Part shown: piece after piece, positions 1 through 11,767 of the stretch
Position numbering within the stretch: the first letter of the stretch is position 1
Layout: each line of letters begins with the position of its first letter
DNA from: Porphyra umbilicalis
Taxonomy: Eukaryota > Rhodophyta > Bangiophyceae > Bangiales > Bangiaceae
Direction of reading: 5' to 3'
Assembly: GCA_002049455.2 (NCBI GenBank)
Contig: KV919001.1
Location: 59,097 to 123,096, forward strand
DNA: 64,000 nt
Notes under the pieces: model-generated
Database searches by the model: none
What the model was told of the DNA's origin: nothing
The model's input: the letters and a program-made list of their open reading frames with translations, nothing else
Program-made: the position numbers and the translations under genes

Positions 1-219
1 CACGTGCTCCACGCGCGAAAACGCAACTGGCACGTGCTCCAAGGTCGCTCCACGGTCGCTCCACGGTCGCTCCACAGTAGGTTCAGTTGCTCGACGTCGC
101 ATCCAGTGTCAGTGCTCGACGCTCGCTCCACGCTCGCGTGACGGGCGGCGACAATAATAGAGTGGGCGCGAGAAGCATGGCACGGAGGGATGGGAGTTGA
201 GGCAAAAGTTTGGGAAAAA

Positions 220-339
220 ACGTACAGCACGGGGGATTCGCCTGTGATCCCTCACCAGACTACTAACCCCGCTCGCGGTCGCTTAGCTTCGGAATTCGGA
301 ATGGGTTCCGGCGCGTGTGACTCGGATATGGCCGTACGT
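220..339 (-). rRNA. 5S rRNA, array copy 1
   Basis: Consensus 120-nt body. The ends pair perfectly: 5' ACGUACGGC with 3' GCUGUACGU forms a 9-bp helix I including one G-U. CCGAAUUCCGAAGCUAAGC and GGGUUAGUAGUCUGG are the diagnostic 5S core. The neighbouring spacer on its left (1-219) is rearranged relative to the type A spacer. Confidence 0.96.
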
Positions 340-771
340 GGGATGAAAAGGTCGTCTGTGCGCCTAGTCCCGCGGACCCTGGGCCACCGACGTGTACTCG
401 TCGGCCTCCTACACCCTGTGACTGTCCCTCGTGTCGACGGCGGCCCCTGGGAGCAGCAGGACGTCGCACCGCGACGTCGCGCCAGCGGTAGAGCTCCTCG
501 CTCCCACGCAGCGCTCCCGCGCAGCGCTCAACGCTCGGTGCACGTCGGCTCCGCGGGCTCTGCCCAGTCGCTCAACTCGGGCACCAACAGGAGGTGACAG
601 AATCGTGGATTCGGGACTGCCTGACATGCTCCTCTCGTCAAAGCTCACCTGCCACGTGCTCCACGCGCGAAAACGCAACTGGCACGTGCTCCAAGGTCGC
701 TCCACGGTCGCTCACGTGCTCCACAGTAGGTTCAGTGCTCACGCTCGCTCACGTCGCTCACAGTAGGTTCA

Positions 772-1020
772 NNNNNNNNNNNNNNNNNNNNNNNNNNNNN
801 NNNNNNNNNNNNNNNNNNNNNNNNNNNNNNNNNNNNNNNNNNNNNNNNNNNNNNNNNNNNNNNNNNNNNNNNNNNNNNNNNNNNNNNNNNNNNNNNNNNN
901 NNNNNNNNNNNNNNNNNNNNNNNNNNNNNNNNNNNNNNNNNNNNNNNNNNNNNNNNNNNNNNNNNNNNNNNNNNNNNNNNNNNNNNNNNNNNNNNNNNNN
1001 NNNNNNNNNNNNNNNNNNNN
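772..1020. other. Assembly gap (249 N) containing one 5S gene
   Basis: A run of Ns sits in the array. The landmark ccaccgacgtg lies at 384 before the gap and at 1021 after it, 637 bp apart, so the gap length agrees with one repeat period. One 5S gene (array copy 2) is expected near 855-975 but cannot be read. Confidence 0.95.
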
Positions 1021-1486
1021 CCACCGACGTGTACTCGTCGGGCCCTCCTTCACCCTGTGACTGTCCCTCGGTCGACGGTGGCCCTGGGAGCAGCAGGACG
1101 TCGCACCGCGACGTCGCGCCAGTGGATAGAGCTCCTCGCTCCCCGCAGCGCTCCCGCGCAGCGCTCAACTCTCGGTGCACGTCGGCTCCGCGGGCTCTGC
1201 CCAGTCGCTCAACTCGGGCACCAACGGAGGTGACAGAATCGTGGATTCGGGACTGCCTGACATGCTCCTCTCGTCAAAGCTCACCTGCCACGTGCTCCAC
1301 GCGCGAAAACGCAACTGGCACGTGCTCCAAGGTCGCTCCACGGTCGCTCCACGGTCGCTCCACAGTAGGTTCATGTTTGCTCGACGCTCGCTCCACGCTC
1401 GCGTGACGGGACGGCGACAAGTAATAGAGTTGGGCGCGAGAAGCATGGCACGGAGGGATGGGAGTTGAGGCAAAAGTTTGGGAAAA

Positions 1487-1606
1487 ACGTACAGCACGGG
1501 GGATTCGCCTGTGATCCCTCACCAGACTACTAACCCCGCTCGCGGTCGCTTAGCTTCGGAATTCGGAATGGGTTCCGGCGCGTGTGACTCGGATATGGCC
1601 GTACGT
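1487..1606 (-). rRNA. 5S rRNA, array copy 3
   Basis: Consensus body with a T5 terminator. m1 G, m2 GC. First readable copy after the gap. Confidence 0.96.
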
Positions 1607-2117
1607 GGGATGAAAAGGTCGTCTGTGCGCCTAGTGCCCGCGGACGCTCGGGCCACCGACGTGTACTCGTCGGCCTCCTACACCCTGTGACTGTCCCTCG
1701 TGTCGACGGCGGCCCCTGGGAGCAGCAGGACGTCGCACCGCGACCTCGCGCCAGCGGATAGAGCTCCTCGCTCCCGCGCAGCGCTCCCGCGCAGCGCTCA
1801 ACTCTCGGTGCACGTCGGCTCCGCGGGCTCTGCCCAGTCGCTCAACTCGGGCACCAACAGGAGGTGACAGAATCGTGGATTCGGGACTGCCTGACATGCT
1901 CCTCTCGTCAAAGCTCACCTGCCACGTGCTCCACGCGCGAAAACGCAACTGGCACGTGCTCCAAGGTCGCTCCACGGTCGCTCCACGGTCGCTCCACAGT
2001 AGGTTCATGTTTGCTCGACGCTCGCTCCACGCTCGCGTGACGGGACCGGCGACAAGTAATAGAGTTGGGCGCGAGAAGCATGGCACGGAGGGATGGGAGT
2101 TGAGGCAAAAGTTTGGG

Positions 2118-2123
2118 AAAAAA
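2118..2123 (-). terminator. Pol III terminator of 5S gene (representative)
   Basis: A run of six A on the plus strand is a T6 run on the gene strand, directly after the last paired base of 5S helix I, in the position expected of an RNA polymerase III terminator. It is present in every unit as T5 or T6. Several units carry one extra flanking G (copies 7, 8, 18, 27, 52, 61, 65). Copies 3, 21 and 37 have T5. Confidence 0.9.
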
Positions 2124-2145
2124 CGTACAGCACGGGGGATTCGCC

Positions 2146-2163
2146 TGTGATCCCTCACCAGAC
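2146..2163 (-). promoter_or_regulatory. 5S internal promoter, box C region (representative)
   Basis: RNA positions 80-97, with GTCTGGTGAGGGATCAC, occupy the place of box C of the 5S internal control region. The boundary is by analogy with animal and plant 5S genes. Confidence 0.6.
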
Positions 2164-2182
2164 TACTAACCCCGCTCGCGGT

Positions 2183-2192
2183 CGCTTAGCTT
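2183..2192 (-). promoter_or_regulatory. 5S internal promoter, box A (representative)
   Basis: RNA positions 51-60 read AAGCTAAGCG, matching the box A of the internal control region of eukaryotic 5S genes, where TFIIIA binds. Box A is the part of the internal control region most similar to other eukaryotes. Confidence 0.8.
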
Positions 2193-2242
2193 CGGAATTC
2201 GGAATGGGTTCCGGCGCGTGTGACTCGGATATGGCCGTACGT

Positions 2243-2757
2243 GGGATGAAAAGGTCGTCTGTGCGCCTAGTGCCCGCGGACCCTCGGGCCACCGACGTGT
2301 ACTCGTCGCCCTCCTACACCCTGTGACTGTCCCTCGTGTCGACGGCGGCCCCTGGGAGCAGCAGGACGTCGCACCGCGACCTCGCGCCAGCGGATAGAGC
2401 TCCTCGCTCCCGCGCAGCGCTCCCGCGCAGCGCTCAACGCTCGGTGCACGTCGGCTCCGCGGGCTCTGCCCAGTCGCTCAACTCGGGCACCAACAGGAGG
2501 TGACAGAATCGTGGATTCGGGACTGCCTGACATGCTCCTCTCGTCAAAGCTCACCTGCCACGTGCTCCACGCGCGAAAACGCAACTGGCACGTGCTCCAA
2601 GGTCGCTCCACGGTCGCTCCACGGTCGCTCCACAGTAGGTTCATGTTTGCTCGACGCTCGCTCCACGCTCGCGTGACGGGACGGCGACAAGTAATAGAGT
2701 TGGGCGCGAGAAGCATGGCACGGAGGGATGGGAGTTGAGGCAAAAGTTTGGGAAAAA
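2243..2757. repeat. Representative 5S intergenic spacer (type A)
   Basis: Non-coding spacer, described once for all units. Reading the plus strand it holds: the region just upstream of the 5S start; a Ser/Arg-codon-like stretch with two copies of cgctcccgcgcag; two cacgtgctcca motifs; three tandem ggtcgctccac 11-mers; then gctcgacgctcgctccacgctcg; then an A-rich tract leading into the next terminator. I found no second RNA gene (tRNA, U6 or spliced leader) on either strand. The short internal repeats are plausible seeds for unequal exchange. Confidence 0.85.
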
Positions 2758-2877
2758 ACGTACAGCACGGGGGATTCGCCTGTGATCCCTCACCAGACTA
2801 CTAACCCCGCTCGCGGTCGCTTAGCTTCGGAATTCGGAATGGGTTCCGGCGCGTGTGACTCGGATATGGCCGTACGT
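2758..2877 (-). rRNA. 5S rRNA, array copy 5
   Basis: Consensus body. m1 G, m2 GC. Confidence 0.96.
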
Positions 2878-3392
2878 GGGATGAAAAGGTCGTCTGTGCG
2901 CCTAGTGCCCGCGGACGCTCGGGCCACCGACGTGTACTCGTCGGCCTCCTACACCCTGTGACTGTCCCTCGTGTCGACGGCGGCCCCTGGGAGCAGCAGG
3001 ACGTCGCACCGCGACCTCGCGCCAGCGGATAGAGCTCCTCGCTCCCGCGCAGCGCTCCCGCGCAGCGCTCAACGCTCGGTGCACGTCGGCTCCGCGGGCT
3101 CTGCCCAGTCGCTCAACTCGGGCACCAACAGGAGGTGACAGAATCGTGGATTCGGGACTGCCTGACATGCTCCTCTCGTCAAAGCTCACCTGCCACGTGC
3201 TCCACGCGCGAAAACGCAACTGGCACGTGCTCCAAGGTCGCTCCACGGTCGCTCCACGGTCGCTCCACAGTAGGTTCATGTTTGCTCGACGCTCGCTCCA
3301 CGCTCGCGTGACGGGACGGCGACAAGTAATAGAGTTGGGCGCGAGAAGCATGGCACGGAGGGATGGGAGTTGAGGCAAAAGTTTGGGAAAAA

Positions 3393-3512
3393 ACGTACAG
3401 CACGGGGGATTCGCCTGTGATCCCTCACCAGACTACTAACCCCGCTCGCGGTCGCTTAGCTTCGGAATTCGGAATGGGTTCCGGCGCGTGTGACTCGGAT
3501 ATGGCCGTACGT
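3393..3512 (-). rRNA. 5S rRNA, array copy 6
   Basis: Consensus body. m1 G, m2 GC. Confidence 0.96.
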
Positions 3513-4028
3513 GGGATGAAAAGGTCGTCTGTGCGCCTAGTGCCCGCGGACGCTCGGGCCACCGACGTGTACTCGTCGGCCTCCTACACCCTGTGACTGT
3601 CCCTCGTGTCGACGGCGGCCCCTGGGAGCAGCAGGACGTCGCACCGCGACCTCGCGCCAGCGGATAGAGCTCCTCGCTCCCGCGCAGCGCTCCCGCGCAG
3701 CGCTCAACGCTCGGTGCACGTCGGCTCCGCGGGCTCTGCCCAGTCGCTCAACTCGGGCACCAACAGGAGGTGACAGAATCGTGGATTCGGGACTGCCTGA
3801 CATGCTCCTCTCGTCAAAGCTCACCTGCCACGTGCTCCACGCGCGAAAACGCAACTGGCACGTGCTCCAAGGTCGCTCCACGGTCGCTCCACGGTCGCTC
3901 CACAGTAGGTTCATGTTTGCTCGACGCTCGCTCCACGCTCGCGTGACGGGACGGCGACAAGTAATAGAGTTGGGCGCGAGAAGCATGGCACGGAGGGATG
4001 GGAGTTGAGGCAAAAGTTTGGGGAAAAA

Positions 4029-4148
4029 ACGTACAGCACGGGGGATTCGCCTGTGATCCCTCACCAGACTACTAACCCCGCTCGCGGTCGCTTAGCTTCG
4101 GAATTCGGAATGGGTTCCGGCGCGTGTGACTCGGATATGGCCGTACGT
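4029..4148 (-). rRNA. 5S rRNA, array copy 7
   Basis: Consensus body. Extra G beside the T6 run. m1 G, m2 GC. Confidence 0.96.
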
Positions 4149-4664
4149 GGGATGAAAAGGTCGTCTGTGCGCCTAGTGCCCGCGGACGCTCGGGCCACCG
4201 ACGTGTACTCGTCGGCCTCCTACACCCTGTGACTGTCCCTCGTGTCGACGGCGGCCCCTGGGAGCAGCAGGACGTCGCACCGCGACCTCGCGCCAGCGGA
4301 TAGAGCTCCTCGCTCCCGCGCAGCGCTCCCGCGCAGCGCTCAACGCTCGGTGCACGTCGGCTCCGCGGGCTCTGCCCAGTCGCTCAACTCGGGCACCAAC
4401 AGGAGGTGACAGAATCGTGGATTCGGGACTGCCTGACATGCTCCTCTCGTCAAAGCTCACCTGCCACGTGCTCCACGCGCGAAAACGCAACTGGCACGTG
4501 CTCCAAGGTCGCTCCACGGTCGCTCCACGGTCGCTCCACAGTAGGTTCATGTTTGCTCGACGCTCGCTCCACGCTCGCGTGACGGGACGGCGACAAGTAA
4601 TAGAGTTGGGCGCGAGAAGCATGGCACGGAGGGATGGGAGTTGAGGCAAAAGTTTGGGGAAAAA

Positions 4665-4784
4665 ACGTACAGCACGGGGGATTCGCCTGTGATCCCTCAC
4701 CAGACTACTAACCCCGCTCGCGGTCGCTTAGCTTCGGAATTCGGAATGGGTTCCGGCGCGTGTGACTCGGATATGGCCGTACGT
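4665..4784 (-). rRNA. 5S rRNA, array copy 8
   Basis: Consensus body. Extra G beside the T6 run, as in copy 7. m1 G, m2 CC. Confidence 0.96.
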
Positions 4785-5299
4785 GGGATGAAAAGGTCGT
4801 CTGTGCGCCTAGTGCCCGCGGACGCTCGGGCCACCGACGTGTACTCGTCGCCCTCCTACACCCTGTGACTGTCCCTCGTGTCGACGGCGGCCCCTGGGAG
4901 CAGCAGGACGTCGCACCGCGACCTCGCGCCAGCGGATAGAGCTCCTCGCTCCCGCGCAGCGCTCCCGCGCAGCGCTCAACGCTCGGTGCACGTCGGCTCC
5001 GCGGGCTCTGCCCAGTCGCTCAACTCGGGCACCAACAGGAGGTGACAGAATCGTGGATTCGGGACTGCCTGACATGCTCCTCTCGTCAAAGCTCACCTGC
5101 CACGTGCTCCACGCGCGAAAACGCAACTGGCACGTGCTCCAAGGTCGCTCCACGGTCGCTCCACGGTCGCTCCACAGTAGGTTCATGTTTGCTCGACGCT
5201 CGCTCCACGCTCGCGTGACGGGACGGCGACAAGTAATAGAGTTGGGCGCGAGAAGCATGGCACGGAGGGATGGGAGTTGAGGCAAAAGTTTGGGAAAAA

Positions 5300-5419
5300 A
5301 CGTACAGCACGGGGGATTCGCCTGTGATCCCTCACCAGACTACTAACCCCGCTCGCGGTCGCTTAGCTTCGGAATTCGGAATGGGTTCCGGCGCGTGTGA
5401 CTCGGATATGGCCGTACGT
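5300..5419 (-). rRNA. 5S rRNA, array copy 9
   Basis: Consensus body. m1 G, m2 GC. Confidence 0.96.
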
Positions 5420-5934
5420 GGGATGAAAAGGTCGTCTGTGCGCCTAGTGCCCGCGGACGCTCGGGCCACCGACGTGTACTCGTCGGCCTCCTACACCCTG
5501 TGACTGTCCCTCGTGTCGACGGCGGCCCCTGGGAGCAGCAGGACGTCGCACCGCGACCTCGCGCCAGCGGATAGAGCTCCTCGCTCCCGCGCAGCGCTCC
5601 CGCGCAGCGCTCAACGCTCGGTGCACGTCGGCTCCGCGGGCTCTGCCCAGTCGCTCAACTCGGGCACCAACAGGAGGTGACAGAATCGTGGATTCGGGAC
5701 TGCCTGACATGCTCCTCTCGTCAAAGCTCACCTGCCACGTGCTCCACGCGCGAAAACGCAACTGGCACGTGCTCCAAGGTCGCTCCACGGTCGCTCCACG
5801 GTCGCTCCACAGTAGGTTCATGTTTGCTCGACGCTCGCTCCACGCTCGCGTGACGGGACGGCGACAAGTAATAGAGTTGGGCGCGAGAAGCATGGCACGG
5901 AGGGATGGGAGTTGAGGCAAAAGTTTGGGAAAAA

Positions 5935-6054
5935 ACGTACAGCACGGGGGATTCGCCTGTGATCCCTCACCAGACTACTAACCCCGCTCGCGGTCGCTTA
6001 GCTTCGGAATTCGGAATGGGTTCCGGCGCGTGTGACTCGGATATGGCCGTACGT
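5935..6054 (-). rRNA. 5S rRNA, array copy 10
   Basis: Consensus body. m1 G, m2 CC. Confidence 0.96.
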
Positions 6055-6569
6055 GGGATGAAAAGGTCGTCTGTGCGCCTAGTGCCCGCGGACGCTCGGG
6101 CCACCGACGTGTACTCGTCGCCCTCCTACACCCTGTGACTGTCCCTCGTGTCGACGGCGGCCCCTGGGAGCAGCAGGACGTCGCACCGCGACCTCGCGCC
6201 AGCGGATAGAGCTCCTCGCTCCCGCGCAGCGCTCCCGCGCAGCGCTCAACGCTCGGTGCACGTCGGCTCCGCGGGCTCTGCCCAGTCGCTCAACTCGGGC
6301 ACCAACAGGAGGTGACAGAATCGTGGATTCGGGACTGCCTGACATGCTCCTCTCGTCAAAGCTCACCTGCCACGTGCTCCACGCGCGAAAACGCAACTGG
6401 CACGTGCTCCAAGGTCGCTCCACGGTCGCTCCACGGTCGCTCCACAGTAGGTTCATGTTTGCTCGACGCTCGCTCCACGCTCGCGTGACGGGACGGCGAC
6501 AAGTAATAGAGTTGGGCGCGAGAAGCATGGCACGGAGGGATGGGAGTTGAGGCAAAAGTTTGGGAAAAA

Positions 6570-6689
6570 ACGTACAGCACGGGGGATTCGCCTGTGATCC
6601 CTCACCAGACTACTAACCCCGCTCGCGGTCGCTTAGCTTCGGAATTCGGAATGGGTTCCGGCGCGTGTGACTCGGATATGGCCGTACGT
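6570..6689 (-). rRNA. 5S rRNA, array copy 11
   Basis: Consensus body. m1 G, m2 del. Confidence 0.96.
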
Positions 6690-7203
6690 GGGATGAAAAG
6701 GTCGTCTGTGCGCCTAGTGCCCGCGGACGCTCGGGCCACCGACGTGTACTCGTCGCCTCCTACACCCTGTGACTGTCCCTCGTGTCGACGGCGGCCCCTG
6801 GGAGCAGCAGGACGTCGCACCGCGACCTCGCGCCAGCGGATAGAGCTCCTCGCTCCCGCGCAGCGCTCCCGCGCAGCGCTCAACGCTCGGTGCACGTCGG
6901 CTCCGCGGGCTCTGCCCAGTCGCTCAACTCGGGCACCAACAGGAGGTGACAGAATCGTGGATTCGGGACTGCCTGACATGCTCCTCTCGTCAAAGCTCAC
7001 CTGCCACGTGCTCCACGCGCGAAAACGCAACTGGCACGTGCTCCAAGGTCGCTCCACGGTCGCTCCACGGTCGCTCCACAGTAGGTTCATGTTTGCTCGA
7101 CGCTCGCTCCACGCTCGCGTGACGGGACGGCGACAAGTAATAGAGTTGGGCGCGAGAAGCATGGCACGGAGGGATGGGAGTTGAGGCAAAAGTTTGGGAA
7201 AAA

Positions 7204-7323
7204 ACGTACAGCACGGGGGATTCGCCTGTGATCCCTCACCAGACTACTAACCCCGCTCGCGGTCGCTTAGCTTCGGAATTCGGAATGGGTTCCGGCGCGT
7301 GTGACTCGGATATGGCCGTACGT
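7204..7323 (-). rRNA. 5S rRNA, array copy 12
   Basis: Consensus body. m1 G, m2 del, like its left neighbour. Confidence 0.96.
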
Positions 7324-7837
7324 GGGATGAAAAGGTCGTCTGTGCGCCTAGTGCCCGCGGACGCTCGGGCCACCGACGTGTACTCGTCGCCTCCTACACC
7401 CTGTGACTGTCCCTCGTGTCGACGGCGGCCCCTGGGAGCAGCAGGACGTCGCACCGCGACCTCGCGCCAGCGGATAGAGCTCCTCGCTCCCGCGCAGCGC
7501 TCCCGCGCAGCGCTCAACGCTCGGTGCACGTCGGCTCCGCGGGCTCTGCCCAGTCGCTCAACTCGGGCACCAACAGGAGGTGACAGAATCGTGGATTCGG
7601 GACTGCCTGACATGCTCCTCTCGTCAAAGCTCACCTGCCACGTGCTCCACGCGCGAAAACGCAACTGGCACGTGCTCCAAGGTCGCTCCACGGTCGCTCC
7701 ACGGTCGCTCCACAGTAGGTTCATGTTTGCTCGACGCTCGCTCCACGCTCGCGTGACGGGACGGCGACAAGTAATAGAGTTGGGCGCGAGAAGCATGGCA
7801 CGGAGGGATGGGAGTTGAGGCAAAAGTTTGGGAAAAA

Positions 7838-7957
7838 ACGTACAGCACGGGGGATTCGCCTGTGATCCCTCACCAGACTACTAACCCCGCTCGCGGTCGC
7901 TTAGCTTCGGAATTCGGAATGGGTTCCGGCGCGTGTGACTCGGATATGGCCGTACGT
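7838..7957 (-). rRNA. 5S rRNA, array copy 13
   Basis: Consensus body. m1 G, m2 GC. Confidence 0.96.
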
Positions 7958-8472
7958 GGGATGAAAAGGTCGTCTGTGCGCCTAGTGCCCGCGGACGCTC
8001 GGGCCACCGACGTGTACTCGTCGGCCTCCTACACCCTGTGACTGTCCCTCGTGTCGACGGCGGCCCCTGGGAGCAGCAGGACGTCGCACCGCGACCTCGC
8101 GCCAGCGGATAGAGCTCCTCGCTCCCGCGCAGCGCTCCCGCGCAGCGCTCAACGCTCGGTGCACGTCGGCTCCGCGGGCTCTGCCCAGTCGCTCAACTCG
8201 GGCACCAACAGGAGGTGACAGAATCGTGGATTCGGGACTGCCTGACATGCTCCTCTCGTCAAAGCTCACCTGCCACGTGCTCCACGCGCGAAAACGCAAC
8301 TGGCACGTGCTCCAAGGTCGCTCCACGGTCGCTCCACGGTCGCTCCACAGTAGGTTCATGTTTGCTCGACGCTCGCTCCACGCTCGCGTGACGGGACGGC
8401 GACAAGTAATAGAGTTGGGCGCGAGAAGCATGGCACGGAGGGATGGGAGTTGAGGCAAAAGTTTGGGAAAAA

Positions 8473-8592
8473 ACGTACAGCACGGGGGATTCGCCTGTGA
8501 TCCCTCACCAGACTACTAACCCCGCTCGCGGTCGCTTAGCTTCGGAATTCGGAATGGGTTCCGGCGCGTGTGACTCGGATATGGCCGTACGT
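8473..8592 (-). rRNA. 5S rRNA, array copy 14
   Basis: Consensus body. m1 G, m2 GC. Confidence 0.96.
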
Positions 8593-9107
8593 GGGATGAA
8601 AAGGTCGTCTGTGCGCCTAGTGCCCGCGGACGCTCGGGCCACCGACGTGTACTCGTCGGCCTCCTACACCCTGTGACTGTCCCTCGTGTCGACGGCGGCC
8701 CCTGGGAGCAGCAGGACGTCGCACCGCGACCTCGCGCCAGCGGATAGAGCTCCTCGCTCCCGCGCAGCGCTCCCGCGCAGCGCTCAACGCTCGGTGCACG
8801 TCGGCTCCGCGGGCTCTGCCCAGTCGCTCAACTCGGGCACCAACAGGAGGTGACAGAATCGTGGATTCGGGACTGCCTGACATGCTCCTCTCGTCAAAGC
8901 TCACCTGCCACGTGCTCCACGCGCGAAAACGCAACTGGCACGTGCTCCAAGGTCGCTCCACGGTCGCTCCACGGTCGCTCCACAGTAGGTTCATGTTTGC
9001 TCGACGCTCGCTCCACGCTCGCGTGACGGGACGGCGACAAGTAATAGAGTTGGGCGCGAGAAGCATGGCACGGAGGGATGGGAGTTGAGGCAAAAGTTTG
9101 GGAAAAA

Positions 9108-9227
9108 ACGTACAGCACGGGGGATTCGCCTGTGATCCCTCACCAGACTACTAACCCCGCTCGCGGTCGCTTAGCTTCGGAATTCGGAATGGGTTCCGGC
9201 GCGTGTGACTCGGATATGGCCGTACGT
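9108..9227 (-). rRNA. 5S rRNA, array copy 15
   Basis: Consensus body. m1 G, m2 GC. Confidence 0.96.
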
Positions 9228-9742
9228 GGGATGAAAAGGTCGTCTGTGCGCCTAGTGCCCGCGGACGCTCGGGCCACCGACGTGTACTCGTCGGCCTCCT
9301 ACACCCTGTGACTGTCCCTCGTGTCGACGGCGGCCCCTGGGAGCAGCAGGACGTCGCACCGCGACCTCGCGCCAGCGGATAGAGCTCCTCGCTCCCGCGC
9401 AGCGCTCCCGCGCAGCGCTCAACGCTCGGTGCACGTCGGCTCCGCGGGCTCTGCCCAGTCGCTCAACTCGGGCACCAACAGGAGGTGACAGAATCGTGGA
9501 TTCGGGACTGCCTGACATGCTCCTCTCGTCAAAGCTCACCTGCCACGTGCTCCACGCGCGAAAACGCAACTGGCACGTGCTCCAAGGTCGCTCCACGGTC
9601 GCTCCACGGTCGCTCCACAGTAGGTTCATGTTTGCTCGACGCTCGCTCCACGCTCGCGTGACGGGACGGCGACAAGTAATAGAGTTGGGCGCGAGAAGCA
9701 TGGCACGGAGGGATGGGAGTTGAGGCAAAAGTTTGGGAAAAA

Positions 9743-9862
9743 ACGTACAGCACGGGGGATTCGCCTGTGATCCCTCACCAGACTACTAACCCCGCTCGCG
9801 GTCGCTTAGCTTCGGAATTCGGAATGGGTTCCGGCGCGTGTGACTCGGATATGGCCGTACGT
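9743..9862 (-). rRNA. 5S rRNA, array copy 16
   Basis: Consensus body. m1 G, m2 CC. Confidence 0.96.
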
Positions 9863-10377
9863 GGGATGAAAAGGTCGTCTGTGCGCCTAGTGCCCGCGGA
9901 CGCTCGGGCCACCGACGTGTACTCGTCGCCCTCCTACACCCTGTGACTGTCCCTCGTGTCGACGGCGGCCCCTGGGAGCAGCAGGACGTCGCACCGCGAC
10001 CTCGCGCCAGCGGATAGAGCTCCTCGCTCCCGCGCAGCGCTCCCGCGCAGCGCTCAACGCTCGGTGCACGTCGGCTCCGCGGGCTCTGCCCAGTCGCTCA
10101 ACTCGGGCACCAACAGGAGGTGACAGAATCGTGGATTCGGGACTGCCTGACATGCTCCTCTCGTCAAAGCTCACCTGCCACGTGCTCCACGCGCGAAAAC
10201 GCAACTGGCACGTGCTCCAAGGTCGCTCCACGGTCGCTCCACGGTCGCTCCACAGTAGGTTCATGTTTGCTCGACGCTCGCTCCACGCTCGCGTGACGGG
10301 ACGGCGACAAGTAATAGAGTTGGGCGCGAGAAGCATGGCACGGAGGGATGGGAGTTGAGGCAAAAGTTTGGGAAAAA

Positions 10378-10497
10378 ACGTACAGCACGGGGGATTCGCC
10401 TGTGATCCCTCACCAGACTACTAACCCCGCTCGCGGTCGCTTAGCTTCGGAATTCGGAATGGGTTCCGGCGCGTGTGACTCGGATATGGCCGTACGT
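10378..10497 (-). rRNA. 5S rRNA, array copy 17
   Basis: Consensus body. m1 G, m2 GC. The adjacent spacer has caactctcgg and a one-base deletion (caacggagg). Confidence 0.96.
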
Positions 10498-11012
10498 GGG
10501 ATGAAAAGGTCGTCTGTGCGCCTAGTGCCCGCGGACGCTCGGGCCACCGACGTGTACTCGTCGGCCTCCTACACCCTGTGACTGTCCCTCGTGTCGACGG
10601 CGGCCCCTGGGAGCAGCAGGACGTCGCACCGCGACCTCGCGCCAGCGGATAGAGCTCCTCGCTCCCGCGCAGCGCTCCCGCGCAGCGCTCAACTCTCGGT
10701 GCACGTCGGCTCCGCGGGCTCTGCCCAGTCGCTCAACTCGGGCACCAACGGAGGTGACAGAATCGTGGATTCGGGACTGCCTGACATGCTCCTCTCGTCA
10801 AAGCTCACCTGCCACGTGCTCCACGCGCGAAAACGCAACTGGCACGTGCTCCAAGGTCGCTCCACGGTCGCTCCACGGTCGCTCCACAGTAGGTTCATGT
10901 TTGCTCGACGCTCGCTCCACGCTCGCGTGACGGGACGGCGACAAGTAATAGAGTTGGGCGCGAGAAGCATGGCACGGAGGGATGGGAGTTGAGGCAAAAG
11001 TTTGGGGAAAAA

Positions 11013-11132
11013 ACGTACAGCACGGGGGATTCGCCTGTGATCCCTCACCAGACTACTAACCCCGCTCGCGGTCGCTTAGCTTCGGAATTCGGAATGGGTT
11101 CCGGCGCGTGTGACTCGGATATGGCCGTACGT
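11013..11132 (-). rRNA. 5S rRNA, array copy 18
   Basis: Consensus body. Extra G beside the T6 run. m1 G, m2 GC. Confidence 0.96.
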
Positions 11133-11647
11133 GGGATGAAAAGGTCGTCTGTGCGCCTAGTGCCCGCGGACGCTCGGGCCACCGACGTGTACTCGTCGGC
11201 CTCCTACACCCTGTGACTGTCCCTCGTGTCGACGGCGGCCCCTGGGAGCAGCAGGACGTCGCACCGCGACCTCGCGCCAGCGGATAGAGCTCCTCGCTCC
11301 CGCGCAGCGCTCCCGCGCAGCGCTCAACGCTCGGTGCACGTCGGCTCCGCGGGCTCTGCCCAGTCGCTCAACTCGGGCACCAACAGGAGGTGACAGAATC
11401 GTGGATTCGGGACTGCCTGACATGCTCCTCTCGTCAAAGCTCACCTGCCACGTGCTCCACGCGCGAAAACGCAACTGGCACGTGCTCCAAGGTCGCTCCA
11501 CGGTCGCTCCACGGTCGCTCCACAGTAGGTTCATGTTTGCTCGACGCTCGCTCCACGCTCGCGTGACGGGACGGCGACAAGTAATAGAGTTGGGCGCGAG
11601 AAGCATGGCACGGAGGGATGGGAGTTGAGGCAAAAGTTTGGGAAAAA

Positions 11648-11767
11648 ACGTACAGCACGGGGGATTCGCCTGTGATCCCTCACCAGACTACTAACCCCGC
11701 TCGCGGTCGCTTAGCTTCGGAATTCGGAATGGGTTCCGGCGCGTGTGACTCGGATATGGCCGTACGT
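11648..11767 (-). rRNA. 5S rRNA, array copy 19
   Basis: Consensus body. m1 G, m2 GC. Confidence 0.96.

Larger units (their letters stand above)
2123..2242 (-). rRNA. 5S rRNA, array copy 4 (reference copy)
   Basis: Used as the reference. 120 nt, T6 terminator, EcoRI site GAATTC near RNA positions 43-48, box A at 51-60. m1 C, m2 CC. Confidence 0.96.

Noticed and set aside
2243-2757. A second RNA gene in the spacer (U6-like agcatggc, spliced leader or tRNA)
   Set aside because: Only short matches occur. There is no A/B box pair, no T-loop with a pairing stem, no ACAGAGA box and no separate terminator.
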